The notes beneath the pieces were generated by a model that had not been told where the DNA came from, made no database searches, and worked only from the letters and a program-made list of their open reading frames with translations. The position numbers and the translations under genes were made by a program. Source: Thalassotalea sp. Sam97 (lineage in GTDB: Bacteria > Pseudomonadota > Gammaproteobacteria > Enterobacterales > Alteromonadaceae). Taken from it: DNA of 64,000 nt. The first letter of the stretch is position 1. Each line of letters opens with the position of its first letter. The stretch lies in NCBI RefSeq assembly GCF_041379765.1, contig NZ_CP166919.1, positions 1,302,001 to 1,366,000 of the forward strand, read 5' to 3'. Shown here piece after piece: positions 53,992 to 63,421 of this stretch.

Positions 53992-55656
53992 TTAATAGCC
54001 ATCATTATGCACAGAGCGCACTGCTCGTCCTGATGGATCGGCCATTTCACTAAACGCTTTATCCCAAGCAAGCGCCGCCTCGGTTGAGCAAGCGACCGAC
54101 TTACCACCAGGTACACACTCAGCAGCACTCGCAAGTGGGAAGTGCTGTTCAAAAATACTGCGATAGTAATAGGCTTCTTTGCTATCCGGGGTATTATGAG
54201 GGAACTTAAATGCGGCATTTGCCAACATTTGGTCGCTCACCTCGTCCTCGACTAGCGCTTTTAAGCTGTCAATCCAGTTGTAGCCAACGCCGTCAGAAAA
54301 TTGCTCTTTTTGTCGCCACAGGATTTCTTCGGGCAAATAGCCTTGAAATGCATCACGCAAGACATGCTTTTCGATTTTGCCATCGCGACACATTTTATCT
54401 TCTGGATTAATCCGCATCGCGGTGTCTAAGAAGGTTTTGTCCAAAAATGGTACCCGGGCTTCAATACCCCAAGCCGACATCGACTTATTGGCACGTAGGC
54501 AGTCAAACATGTGTAATTTACTTAATTTACGCACCAACTCTTCGTGGAATTCTTTGGCATTTGGCGCTTTGTGAAAATACAAGTAACCACCAAAAATTTC
54601 ATCTGCGCCTTCCCCTGATAACACCATTTTTATACCCATGGCTTTGATTTTACGAGCCATTAAGTACATTGGTGTTGATGCCCGAACTGTGGTCACATCG
54701 TACGTTTCAAGGTGGTAGATCACTTCTTTAATGGCGTCTAAACCATCTTGCACGGTAAAGGTTATACTGTGATGGACTGTACCAATCGCGTCAGCCACCT
54801 TTTTCGCAGCTGCTAAATCAGGAGAGCCTTCCAGACCACAGGCAAAGGAGTGCAGTTTCGGCCACCAAGCATCACTTAAATCATCTTCTTCGATACGCCG
54901 TGCCGCAAACTTTTGCGTAATCGCGGATACCAAAGAGGAATCTAGACCACCAGAGAGCAGCACACCGTATGGTACATCGGTCATTAAATGACTTTTTACC
55001 GCGCTTTCCAACGCCTGCTTTAGTGCATCACTGTCTGTTTGGTTGTTGGCGACGTTGTCATAATCATGCCAATCACGTTGATAGTAAGGCGCAATTTTGC
55101 CTTGTTTGGAGCAAAGGTAGTGACCCGGTGGAAACTCGCTCACTGTTTTACAAACAGGGGTTAACGCTTTCATTTCGGAGGCGACATAAAAATTACCGTG
55201 TTCATCATAGCCGGTATACAAGGGGATAATGCCGATATGATCACGGGCAATTAAGTAACTGTTGTCGTCTTGGTTGTATAAACAAAATGCGAACATGCCT
55301 TCAAGCTGGTCGATAAAATCAGCGCCGTGCTCGGCATAAAGTGGCAAAATCACTTCGCAGTCAGATTTAGTCGCAAATTGGTAATCATTAACAAGATTTT
55401 TTTCTAGTGTTTTGTGATTGTAAATTTCACCATTAACGGCGAGAATATGGGCATTATCATTGCTATATAAAGGCTGTGCACCATTTTCTGTATCGACGAT
55501 GGCTAACCGTTCATGCACTAAAATGGCATTGTTATTAGCAAATACGCCCGACCAATCAGGACCTCGGTGGCGTAACAAGCGAGATAGCTCAATCGCTTGG
55601 CCTCGTAATTGGCTAGCATCCGACTGGATATCTAAAATACAAAATATTGAACACAT
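53992..55656 (-). CDS. asnB: Glutamine-hydrolysing asparagine synthetase B
   Basis: AsnB makes asparagine from aspartate, ATP and glutamine. The start at 55656 makes Cys2 the N-terminal nucleophile (MCSIF...), with AAGGAAG upstream; the frame is open 34 codons further but would block processing. It has 554 residues, exactly as in E. coli. The glutaminase domain shows RHRGPDWSG and NGEIYNH; the synthetase domain shows the PP-loop LLSGGLDSSLVSAI and SGEGADEIFGGYLYFHK. One oddity is Cys at residue 6 where E. coli has Gly (MCSIFCILDI), close to the catalytic cysteine. Confidence 0.96.
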   Translation of the reverse strand: MCSIFCILDIQSDASQLRGQAIELSRLLRHRGPDWSGVFANNNAILVHERLAIVDTENGAQPLYSNDNAHILAVNGEIYNHKTLEKNLVNDYQFATKSDCEVILPLYAEHGADFIDQLEGMFAFCLYNQDDNSYLIARDHIGIIPLYTGYDEHGNFYVASEMKALTPVCKTVSEFPPGHYLCSKQGKIAPYYQRDWHDYDNVANNQTDSDALKQALESAVKSHLMTDVPYGVLLSGGLDSSLVSAITQKFAARRIEEDDLSDAWWPKLHSFACGLEGSPDLAAAKKVADAIGTVHHSITFTVQDGLDAIKEVIYHLETYDVTTVRASTPMYLMARKIKAMGIKMVLSGEGADEIFGGYLYFHKAPNAKEFHEELVRKLSKLHMFDCLRANKSMSAWGIEARVPFLDKTFLDTAMRINPEDKMCRDGKIEKHVLRDAFQGYLPEEILWRQKEQFSDGVGYNWIDSLKALVEDEVSDQMLANAAFKFPHNTPDSKEAYYYRSIFEQHFPLASAAECVPGGKSVACSTEAALAWDKAFSEMADPSGRAVRSVHNDGY

Positions 55657-55745
55657 AGCAATGCTTCCTTGTAATAAAAAATTAATGCGTTGCACAAACC
55701 TGATATGAAACAACGCACACAACATGCTTGATAGAAGCGAAAAAC

Positions 55746-55780
55746 AAAAAAAACGCAATGGTTAAATTGCAACCATTGCG
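55746..55780 (-). terminator. Minus-strand terminator between M28 peptidase and asnB
   Basis: CGCAATGGTT (55754-55763) pairs with AACCATTGCG (55771-55780) across 7 bases; on the minus strand it is followed by eight T. It ends the peptidase transcript about 110 bases after its stop and lies about 90 bases before asnB. Confidence 0.85.
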
Positions 55781-55891
55781 CTTTTAAAGTGTGCTATTTG
55801 CGTTTAAAAATCAATAGCCTTTTACGATAAATTAGACTATTTATTCAAATTTTAGCATCGCCGGTGTTATCGACACATTATTAATGATGAA

Positions 55892-57535
55892 TTAGTCAGC
55901 CTTTGTTGGGCGTTGGAATTCACTGGTCGCTGACCATTTCGGCCAATCGTTACCTGTGGCTAATTGATGGATCACATCAAAGGTCACTTGAACATCTTCA
56001 ATGGCGCCAGAAAAGTCCCAATTAGCATCGTATTCGTCACATACTTGGTGATAACAACGACGCATTTTTGGTAATACTGATTTACGGTATTCAGCAGTTT
56101 GTGCATCAACAGGCTCACTGCCACCACCGGCGTACAATGCTGGTACACCCACTTTTGCAAAGTTAAAGTGATCAGAGCGGTAGTAGCTACCCGCTGCTGG
56201 GTTAACTTCTTTCGCTAATTGACGATTTTGCTTGTTAGCAGCTTTAGCAAGGTAGTTTTCTAGCTCAGATTTACCCATGCCGCGTACTTGCAGATCTTTG
56301 GTTCGACCTAAAATATTTAAGCTATCTAGGTTAACGACGCCAACGGTGTTATCCAATGCGTAAATTGGATTCTCGGCATAAAATTTAGAGCCAAGTAAAC
56401 CTTGCTCTTCAGCGGTTGTGGCAACCACGGTAATTGAACGGTCTGGTCGCTCTGATAGTGAGCCAAACGCTTTAGCGATTTCGATTATTCCACCAATACC
56501 CGTTGCATTGTCATGGGCACCGTTGTAGATTTTGTCACCGTTTTGCGCATCTTTGGCAACACCGATGTGATCCCAGTGGCCAGTAAGCAATACGTGCTCA
56601 TCACTTGCTGTTTTACCAGGTAAGGTAGCAACGAAGTTATTCGATACTGAGTGTTTGATGCTACTTTTTACTGTCGCTGATGCGGTTAAACCAAGAGGTT
56701 TGTTAATTGGACCTTGCATGGCTTTATTTTTGTAGGTATCAAAATTTAGACCGGCTTGTTTGAACATCGCTTTGGTCGCGTCCAAGGTTAACCAACCCTC
56801 AATTTGCACACGATCTTTATTGCCATCTTCTTTAAATAAGGCATATTGCGGGCCTGTCCAGCCATTAGTCACAACTGACCATGGGTAAGATGCCGGTGCT
56901 GTCTCATGGACAATAATCGCTGCTGCGGCACCTTGACGACTTGCTTCTTCGTATTTGTATGTCCAACGACCGTAATAGGTCATAGCACTGCCGGTAAATA
57001 GACTCGGAATTTGTGATGCATAACCTGGATCATTGACTAGCATGACCACGGTTTTACCTTTTACATCGATACCCGCGTAATCGTTCCAGTTATATTCTGG
57101 AGCGTTAATACCGTAACCAACAAAGACGATTTCTGACTCTTTGATTTCTTCTAAAGTACTGACACGCGATGTGCCCAATACCATATCCGTTTCGTAAGCA
57201 AGGACGCTGTCGCTACCATTACCGCTAATTTTTAAGCTCATATCTGCTGAAGCAGTAATTTCAGATAGCTTTACAGGCTGTAAGAAGCTGTCACCATTAC
57301 CTGGTTGCCAACCGGCATCTTGGAATGCGTTAGTTAAATACGCAAGGATTTTCTTTTCACCGTTTGAGGTTGGTAAACGGCCTTCAAATTCGTCAGAAGC
57401 AATGGTTTTAACATGCTGGTGCAACGCTTTGTCTGAAATATCTTGATAGGCTTGGTCGAAGGTTTTTGCTTGTGCCAATGATGACAAAGCAATCGCAGCG
57501 CTTAAGACGCCAATGGTTTTATAAGTTAACTTCAT
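55892..57535 (-). CDS. Secreted M28-family zinc aminopeptidase with PA domain
   Basis: The start at 57535 gives a standard signal peptide (MKLTYKTIGVLSAAIALSSLAQA); longer frames add a non-signal extension. The 547-residue enzyme has a protease-associated (PA) insert around residues 120-260 (FVGYGINAPEYNWNDYAGIDVKGK) and an M28 core. Zinc ligands and catalytic acid are in HWDHIGVA, YNGAHDNATGIGG, TTAEEQGLLGS, NLDSLN and RSDHFNF. It probably releases amino acids from peptides in the periplasm or outside the cell. It is divergent from the ABC exporter genes. Confidence 0.9.
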   Translation of the reverse strand: MKLTYKTIGVLSAAIALSSLAQAKTFDQAYQDISDKALHQHVKTIASDEFEGRLPTSNGEKKILAYLTNAFQDAGWQPGNGDSFLQPVKLSEITASADMSLKISGNGSDSVLAYETDMVLGTSRVSTLEEIKESEIVFVGYGINAPEYNWNDYAGIDVKGKTVVMLVNDPGYASQIPSLFTGSAMTYYGRWTYKYEEASRQGAAAAIIVHETAPASYPWSVVTNGWTGPQYALFKEDGNKDRVQIEGWLTLDATKAMFKQAGLNFDTYKNKAMQGPINKPLGLTASATVKSSIKHSVSNNFVATLPGKTASDEHVLLTGHWDHIGVAKDAQNGDKIYNGAHDNATGIGGIIEIAKAFGSLSERPDRSITVVATTAEEQGLLGSKFYAENPIYALDNTVGVVNLDSLNILGRTKDLQVRGMGKSELENYLAKAANKQNRQLAKEVNPAAGSYYRSDHFNFAKVGVPALYAGGGSEPVDAQTAEYRKSVLPKMRRCYHQVCDEYDANWDFSGAIEDVQVTFDVIHQLATGNDWPKWSATSEFQRPTKAD

Positions 57536-57743
57536 AATATCCATTATTATTGTAAAACGTGGGCTCAATTTACCTGTTGTTGAACAACAAATAAAGTCTA
57601 GGGTATAAATTAATGTGCTTGTGAGCACCTTTATGGTAGTTTGCTTGAATAGACTTACATGGATTTAACATAACTGAATGTGGGTTTTTATTGACCTATG
57701 AGACAGTTACCCGAGATTAATATAATAAAAAGCAGGATTTTAG

Positions 57744-58541
57744 ATGATTTCAGTTGAACATCTTAGCAAACGCTTTGATAGTAAAAAAACGGATAAAAAA
57801 AATAACCACAAGCGGGATGAGGTTCGTGATCCCCGTGAACAAGGCAAGGTTTTTAAAGCACTTGACGATGTCAGCTTTCATTGTGAAAAAGGCCAGGTAC
57901 TTGGTTTGTTGGGTCCCAATGGGGCGGGTAAAACGACCACCTTACGAATTTTATCAACGGCACTAAAACCAGACTCAGGCCAGGTAGTGGTTAATGGTAT
58001 CGATGTGTTAAAAAAGCCTATGATAGCTAAGCAAAAGATAGGCTTTTTAACGGGTAAAACGGGCTTGTATGGTCGCTTAACCGGTAGAGAGAATATTGAA
58101 TTTTTTGCTCGTTTACACGGCGTTTCTAAGCAGTTTCTCGCCCAAGATGCGGAAGCGATATATGAAACGCTGGGTATCACTGCGTATCTAGATCGGCGCG
58201 TCGAGCAATTATCTACCGGGATGCAACAAAAAGTATCGATTGCAAGAGCTGTCATCCACCAACCCGAGGTATTGGTGTTAGATGAGCCGACCACAGGGCT
58301 AGATATTATGGCGACTGAAACCATCATTGAATTTGTCCAATTTATGCGTAGCCAAGGCACCGCTGTGATATTCTCAACACATCACTTAGATGAAGTCGAG
58401 TTATTAGCTGATCGAGTCTCGGTTATTGCTCAAGGCAAGACCTGTTTTGACGGCAGCGTTGATGAATTTCGCGCTCATGCATCACCATCTCATCATGACT
58501 TACGCAGTGCGTTTATGAACGTTTTACAGGGAGTGCAATAA
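57744..58541 (+). CDS. ABC transporter ATP-binding protein (NatA-like)
   Basis: The 265-residue ATPase has Walker A in LGLLGPNGAGKTTTLR, signature LSTGMQQKVSIARA, Walker B VLVLDEPTTGLD and the switch histidine in IFSTHHLDE. An unusual highly charged insert (residues about 12-33, SKKTDKKNNHKRDEVRDPRE) stands between the first strand and the rest. It is 2 bp ahead of a NatB/ABC-2 permease, giving a two-gene exporter. Bacillus NatAB exports sodium; the substrate here is not known. Confidence 0.88.
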   Translation: MISVEHLSKRFDSKKTDKKNNHKRDEVRDPREQGKVFKALDDVSFHCEKGQVLGLLGPNGAGKTTTLRILSTALKPDSGQVVVNGIDVLKKPMIAKQKIGFLTGKTGLYGRLTGRENIEFFARLHGVSKQFLAQDAEAIYETLGITAYLDRRVEQLSTGMQQKVSIARAVIHQPEVLVLDEPTTGLDIMATETIIEFVQFMRSQGTAVIFSTHHLDEVELLADRVSVIAQGKTCFDGSVDEFRAHASPSHHDLRSAFMNVLQGVQ

Positions 58542-58543
58542 TC

Positions 58544-59746
58544 ATGTGGCAAGTATTTATCAAAGAGCTCGTTGAGTTACTGCGAGACAAAAAAACGTTG
58601 TTTTTTATCATTGCCTTACCCCTGTTCATCTTTCCGGTGATCTTCGCATTAATGGGCTTTCTAAGCGCAAAAGTAGCGATAAGTGAACATGAAAAGGTGG
58701 TCCGTTATGTGATTGTCAATAAACATGCGGTCAATGACTTCGCAGAATCGTTGTTTTATCACAGCGATTTTAAAGAGGTCGAAGCAAGTCTAACCAATGA
58801 ACAAGATTACAAAGATGCCATCAAGAATGATCAATTAGACTTGGTTATTGTTTTTAATGATGAGTTTGCTAAAAACATAGCGTCAGGTAAACAGTCCACT
58901 TGGCAGATATACCTTAATGGCTCAAAAGTCATTGGAGGTGCGCGTGGCAAGCTTGAAGAGGTTTTAGCTGAATATGTTGACTCATTGCAGCGAACCCAGT
59001 TTGAGGAGCTAGGACAAACAGACGCACAGTTCTTGGCGTTTAAAAAGCCGATAGTTTTACAAGAAATCGATACAGCGGAACAACGTGAAAGTGTCGGTGA
59101 GAAACTCGGCGGTTTAATTCCATATTTGTTGATCCCATTGTGTCTTACCGGCGCAATGTATCCGGCAATTGATGTCGGTGCTGGTGAAAAAGAGCGCGGT
59201 ACCATTGAAACACTGCTGTTGACCCCCGTGTCGCGATATCATCTAGTACTTGGTAAGTTCTTATGTATTCTCACGACGGCAATAATGACGGCGATGATCA
59301 CCATGCTCTCTATGGTGTTGTGGACTTTTTTATTTGGACAAATACTGTCGGTTGAACAAATATCGCAGGTGTTAGGATCGGTGGGGGCGTTTGAGTATTT
59401 AATGGTGGTGCTACTGTTACTCCCAGTTTGTGCAATATTCTCCGCGCTATTATTGGCAATATCGATTTATGCGAGCAGTTATAAAGAAGCACAAAACTAC
59501 ATGGGACCCCTCACGATTATCGGTATTTTACCAGTAATTGTTGGCATGATGCCCGGCATGAAGCTTGATGCTACGTGGGCGTTGGTACCTATCTCGAATG
59601 TTGCACTGGCGATAAAAGAATTATTTAAAGGCACTTTGGATATGGCGTATTTATTTCCAATATTTGCTTCAACCGGTATTATTGCGCTGATTTCTATCGT
59701 ATTTTGTGTGCATTGGTTTAACCGAGAAAGCGTTTTGTTTCGTTAA
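58544..59746 (+). CDS. ABC-2 type permease (NatB-like)
   Basis: The 400-residue protein has one N-terminal membrane segment (about 20-42), a large external domain (residues 45-175), and five or six membrane segments in the C-terminal half, starting IPYLLIPLCLTGAMYPAIDVGAGEKERGTIETLLLTPVSR. That EKERGTIETLL block is typical of NatB/ABC-2 permeases. It partners the ATPase encoded 2 bp upstream. No terminator follows directly; the next hairpin is at 59930. Confidence 0.87.
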   Translation: MWQVFIKELVELLRDKKTLFFIIALPLFIFPVIFALMGFLSAKVAISEHEKVVRYVIVNKHAVNDFAESLFYHSDFKEVEASLTNEQDYKDAIKNDQLDLVIVFNDEFAKNIASGKQSTWQIYLNGSKVIGGARGKLEEVLAEYVDSLQRTQFEELGQTDAQFLAFKKPIVLQEIDTAEQRESVGEKLGGLIPYLLIPLCLTGAMYPAIDVGAGEKERGTIETLLLTPVSRYHLVLGKFLCILTTAIMTAMITMLSMVLWTFLFGQILSVEQISQVLGSVGAFEYLMVVLLLLPVCAIFSALLLAISIYASSYKEAQNYMGPLTIIGILPVIVGMMPGMKLDATWALVPISNVALAIKELFKGTLDMAYLFPIFASTGIIALISIVFCVHWFNRESVLFR

Positions 59747-59853
59747 AAAGAGGCAGGGTATTGCCGGTGTTAACTCAGCGATGAGTATCACGGTAAGATG
59801 ATGAGTTCTATTATCCCTGCTAACGAGACCCGCAAAATATTGCCTTTTAACCC

Positions 59854-59968
59854 TTGATTAAGACAATATCTTTGCTAAAACCATAACAAATCAAAAAAAA
59901 GTCAGAAAAAAAGCACTCTGCCCCTATATAAGCGATAATTTTTGTGTAAAATTATCGCTTTTCTATTT
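59854..59968 (+). promoter_or_regulatory. pheS promoter and leader hairpin
   Basis: TTGATT (59854-59859), a 16-bp spacer and TAAAAC (59876-59881) form a possible promoter. About 45 bases on, AAGCGATAATTTT (59930-59942) pairs with AAAATTATCGCTT (59948-59960) and TTCTATTT follows: a Rho-independent terminator 80 bases before pheS. It could end the ABC operon or act as an attenuator of pheST. No Phe-rich leader peptide precedes it. Confidence 0.5.
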
Positions 59969-60039
59969 ATGTCTTTTCGCCAGTGGTTTTAATGCAACGG
60001 CTGGCTTGTTACTCGCGATGTGTATCGCCCGAGGAGAAT

Positions 60040-61020
60040 ATGAATTTAGACGACATTATCTTGCAGGCTGAGCAAGCGGTTGCCGCTGCTAACGATCCTG
60101 CCGCCCTAGATCAGGTTAGGGTTGAATTTTTAGGTAAAAAGGGCTTACTTACTGAGCAGCTAAAAGGTTTAGGTAAACTGAGCGCTGAAGAAAGACCAAA
60201 AGCAGGCCAGGCGATCAACGTAGCCAAGCAACAAGTTCAAAAAATGATTTTTACACGTGGTGAACTGCTGCGTGAAGAGCAAATTAAAGCCAAGTTATCG
60301 AGTGAAGCGATTGATGTCACTTTACCAGGTAATACCATGGACGTGGGAGGCTTGCACCCAGTAACTAAAACCATCGAACGTATCGAAACTTTTTTTGGTG
60401 AGCTAGGTTTTAGTGTTGCTAACGGTCCTGAAATTGAAGATGACTTTCATAATTTTGATGCGTTAAACATTCCAGCGCACCATCCTGCGCGAGCGGATCA
60501 TGATACCTTCTACTTTAATCCGAAGTTAGTATTGCGTACCCAAACTTCAGGGGTACAGATCCGTACTATGGAAACTGAGAAGCCACCATTGCGTATTATT
60601 TCGCCTGGTCGTGTATACCGCAATGATTACGATCAAACCCATACGCCAATGTTCCATCAAGTGGAAGGGCTTATGGTTGATAAAAACGTTAGCTTTACTC
60701 ATCTAAAAGGTATTTTGCACGACTTCTTGCATAACTTTTTTGAAGAAGATTTGGAAATTCGCTTCCGTCCATCGTACTTCCCATTCACTGAACCATCAGC
60801 GGAAGTTGATGTGAAAGGTAAAAACGGTAAATGGTTAGAAGTACTGGGTTGCGGTATGGTACACCCGAACGTGTTGCGCAGTGTTGGTATTGATCCTGAA
60901 GAGTACACTGGCTTTGCCTTTGGTATGGGTGTTGAGCGATTAAGCATGTTGCGTTACGGCGTAACCGACTTACGTTCATTCTTTGAAAACGATCTTCGTT
61001 TCTTAAAACAATTCAAGTAG
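60040..61020 (+). CDS. pheS: Phenylalanyl-tRNA synthetase alpha subunit
   Basis: PheS is the catalytic class II subunit charging tRNA-Phe. The start at 60040 has GAGGAG 4 bases upstream and the family N-terminus (MNLDDIILQAEQAVAA); 326 residues against 327 in E. coli. A coiled-coil N-terminal arm (residues 1-85) precedes the core with motif 2 ISPGRVYRNDYDQTHTPMFHQVEGL and motif 3 GFAFGMGVERLSMLRYGV. It forms the alpha2-beta2 enzyme with PheT encoded 12 bp downstream. Confidence 0.97.
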   Translation: MNLDDIILQAEQAVAAANDPAALDQVRVEFLGKKGLLTEQLKGLGKLSAEERPKAGQAINVAKQQVQKMIFTRGELLREEQIKAKLSSEAIDVTLPGNTMDVGGLHPVTKTIERIETFFGELGFSVANGPEIEDDFHNFDALNIPAHHPARADHDTFYFNPKLVLRTQTSGVQIRTMETEKPPLRIISPGRVYRNDYDQTHTPMFHQVEGLMVDKNVSFTHLKGILHDFLHNFFEEDLEIRFRPSYFPFTEPSAEVDVKGKNGKWLEVLGCGMVHPNVLRSVGIDPEEYTGFAFGMGVERLSMLRYGVTDLRSFFENDLRFLKQFK

Positions 61021-61032
61021 GATTTTCGCAGC

Positions 61033-63417
61033 ATGAAATTTAGTGAATCTTGGTTAAGAGAGTGGGTTAATCCTGCGATTTCTTCTGAAGAATTAGCACA
61101 TCAAATCACCATGGCGGGTCTTGAAGTAGACTCCGTTGACCCTGTCGCAGGCGAGTTTAGCAACGTTGTTGTTGGTGAAGTTGTAGAGTGTGAACAACAC
61201 CCTGATGCAGACAAACTGCAAGTAACCAAAGTGAATGTCGGTGATGAGATTGTTGACATTGTCTGTGGTGCCAAAAATTGTCGTTTAGGTTTAAAGGTCG
61301 CGGTTGCTAAAGTGGGTGCGGTACTTCCGGGTAACTTCAAGATAAAAAAAGCAAAACTGCGTGGCGTACCATCGCACGGTATGTTGTGTAGTGAGTCAGA
61401 GTTAGGTTTAGCTGAAAGTGCAGACGGTATCATTGAATTACCACAAGACGCACCAGTAGGTACCTGTATTCGTGAGTACCTAGATTTAGATGATGTCACC
61501 ATTGATGTTGACTTAACAGCCAACCGTGGTGATTGTCTAGGTATTAAAGGTTTAGCACGCGAAGTGGGTGTATTAAACTCATTGGCAGTGACAGAAGTTG
61601 ATATTGCTGAAAGTCCGGTAACTATCGATGATACGGTTACTGTCGACATCGTCGCTGGTGAAGCATGCCCTCGTTATTTAGCGCGTGTTATTAAAGGTAT
61701 CGATTTGTCAGCAGCAACCCCACTATGGATGGTTGAAAAGCTGCGCCGTTGTGGTATCCGTTCAATTGATGCGGTAGTTGATGTCACCAACTACGTATTG
61801 CTTGAGCTTGGTCATCCAATGCATGCCTTTGATTTGACGAGCATTGACGGTGGTATTAAGGTGCGCTACGCAGAGCAAGGTGAAAAGCTTACCTTGTTAG
61901 ACGGTAATGAAGCGACATTAAACAGCGAAACATTGGTTATTGCCGATCAGCAAAAAGCACTAGCGATGGCGGGCATCTTTGGCGGCGAGAAGTCGGGCGT
62001 TACGGCACAAAGCCAAGACATTTTATTGGAAAGTGCCTTCTTTGCACCGTTAGCTATTTTAGGCAAAGCGCGTCAGTATGGCTTACACACCGATGCATCA
62101 CATCGTTACGAGCGTGGTGTTGATCCACAATTGCAACGCCATGCTATGGAACGTGCAACCAGCTTGTTACTTGATATTGTTGGCGGTCAGGCAGGCCCGA
62201 TCGTTGAAGCGGTAAGTGAAGCGCACATTCCAGCAGCCCGTAAAGTTAGTTTACGTCGTGATAAGTTAGATTCACGTATTGGTATACATATCGAAACTGA
62301 CGTTGTTACAGAGATTTTGACCCGTTTAGGTTTGTCTGTGAGCTACAGCGATGGTGTTTGGAACACTGAAGTACCAGCGTACCGTTTTGATATTTCAATT
62401 GAAGAAGACTTAACCGAAGAAGTGGCTCGTGTATTTGGCTACGATAACATTCCAAATGTATCGCCAACGGCATCGTTAAAAATGCGCGATCACAAAGAAG
62501 CGGACCTAACGATTGCTACATTTCGCAATGCATTAATTAACCGTGGTTACCAAGAAGCGATCACCTACTCATTTGTAGACCCGAAAGTGCAAGAGCTATT
62601 GCACCCAGGTGAAGAAGTGATGACCTTACCACACCCTATATCATCAGAGATGTCGGTAATGCGTTTAAGCTTGTTCACTGGCTTATTACAGTCGGTGGTT
62701 TACAACCAAAACCGCCAACAGTCTCGCGTGCGTTTATTTGAGGCAGGTTTACGATTTGTACCTGACGCGGCGGCCGAAAATGGTGTTCGTCAAGAAGCCA
62801 TGTTAGGTGGTGTGATCAGTGGCCTTAAGTTTGGTGAGCACTGGAATTTAGACAAGGCAAACGTTGACTTCTTTGATTCCAAAGGTGATGTTGAGGCGTT
62901 ATTAGCGTTAACTGGTTTTGGCAAAGAATATGTATTTAAACCAGCCGATATTCCTGCATTACATCCAGGCCAAACAGCAGCGATTTATCGCAACGATAAC
63001 TTAGTTGGTTACGTTGGTGCGGTGCATCCAGAGCTGGAGCGTAAGCTTGGCCTTAATGGTCGCACGTTGGTGTTTGAATTGCTGCAATCAGAGATTTTGA
63101 TGCAGAAAATTTCAACGGCTAGCAGTATTTCTAAGTTCCCTGCAAACCGCCGTGACATCGCTGTTATCGTTAAAAATGAAGTTAATGCCGAAGATGTATT
63201 ACAACTTATTGAAAAGGTTGGCACAAATCACCTAGTTGACCTAGAATTATTTGATGTGTACCAAGGCAAGGGCATTGAGCCTGGTTTCAAGAGTTTAGCG
63301 ATTGCGTTAACGTTGCAAGATAGCGAGCGTACTCTTGAAGATAAAGACATTCAAGACGTGGTAAGCGGGGTAGTCGAAGCCCTTAAGAGCGAATTTAACG
63401 CAACATTGAGAGACTAA
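61033..63417 (+). CDS. pheT: Phenylalanyl-tRNA synthetase beta subunit
   Basis: PheT binds tRNA-Phe and edits mischarged Tyr. The 794 residues compare with 795 in E. coli. Order of domains: B1 core MKFSESWLREWVNP, tRNA-binding OB fold (VVVGEVVECEQHPDADKLQVTKV), B3/B4 editing domain, B5 DNA-binding-like fold, and the C-terminal ferredoxin-fold anticodon domain (FPANRRDIAVIVKNEV to the end). ihfA follows 4 bp later, the conserved gammaproteobacterial order pheS-pheT-ihfA. Confidence 0.97.
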   Translation: MKFSESWLREWVNPAISSEELAHQITMAGLEVDSVDPVAGEFSNVVVGEVVECEQHPDADKLQVTKVNVGDEIVDIVCGAKNCRLGLKVAVAKVGAVLPGNFKIKKAKLRGVPSHGMLCSESELGLAESADGIIELPQDAPVGTCIREYLDLDDVTIDVDLTANRGDCLGIKGLAREVGVLNSLAVTEVDIAESPVTIDDTVTVDIVAGEACPRYLARVIKGIDLSAATPLWMVEKLRRCGIRSIDAVVDVTNYVLLELGHPMHAFDLTSIDGGIKVRYAEQGEKLTLLDGNEATLNSETLVIADQQKALAMAGIFGGEKSGVTAQSQDILLESAFFAPLAILGKARQYGLHTDASHRYERGVDPQLQRHAMERATSLLLDIVGGQAGPIVEAVSEAHIPAARKVSLRRDKLDSRIGIHIETDVVTEILTRLGLSVSYSDGVWNTEVPAYRFDISIEEDLTEEVARVFGYDNIPNVSPTASLKMRDHKEADLTIATFRNALINRGYQEAITYSFVDPKVQELLHPGEEVMTLPHPISSEMSVMRLSLFTGLLQSVVYNQNRQQSRVRLFEAGLRFVPDAAAENGVRQEAMLGGVISGLKFGEHWNLDKANVDFFDSKGDVEALLALTGFGKEYVFKPADIPALHPGQTAAIYRNDNLVGYVGAVHPELERKLGLNGRTLVFELLQSEILMQKISTASSISKFPANRRDIAVIVKNEVNAEDVLQLIEKVGTNHLVDLELFDVYQGKGIEPGFKSLAIALTLQDSERTLEDKDIQDVVSGVVEALKSEFNATLRD

Positions 63418-63421
63418 CGAT

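Noticed and set aside
55746..55780. Attenuator of asnB
   Set aside because: The hairpin lies in the minus-strand gap after the M28 peptidase and no Asn-rich leader peptide precedes it, so it is better read as the peptidase terminator.
57878..58360. 160-residue minus-strand ORF inside the ABC ATPase gene
   Set aside because: It lies opposite the Walker and signature motifs, and its composition is that of an antisense shadow.
59969..59992. Leader peptide MSFRQWF for pheST attenuation
   Set aside because: It lies after the terminator hairpin rather than before it and has no ribosome site, so it cannot work as a classic leader.
61101..61649. 182-residue minus-strand ORF inside pheT
   Set aside because: Ser/Thr-rich antisense shadow of the pheT OB-fold region, with no start signals.
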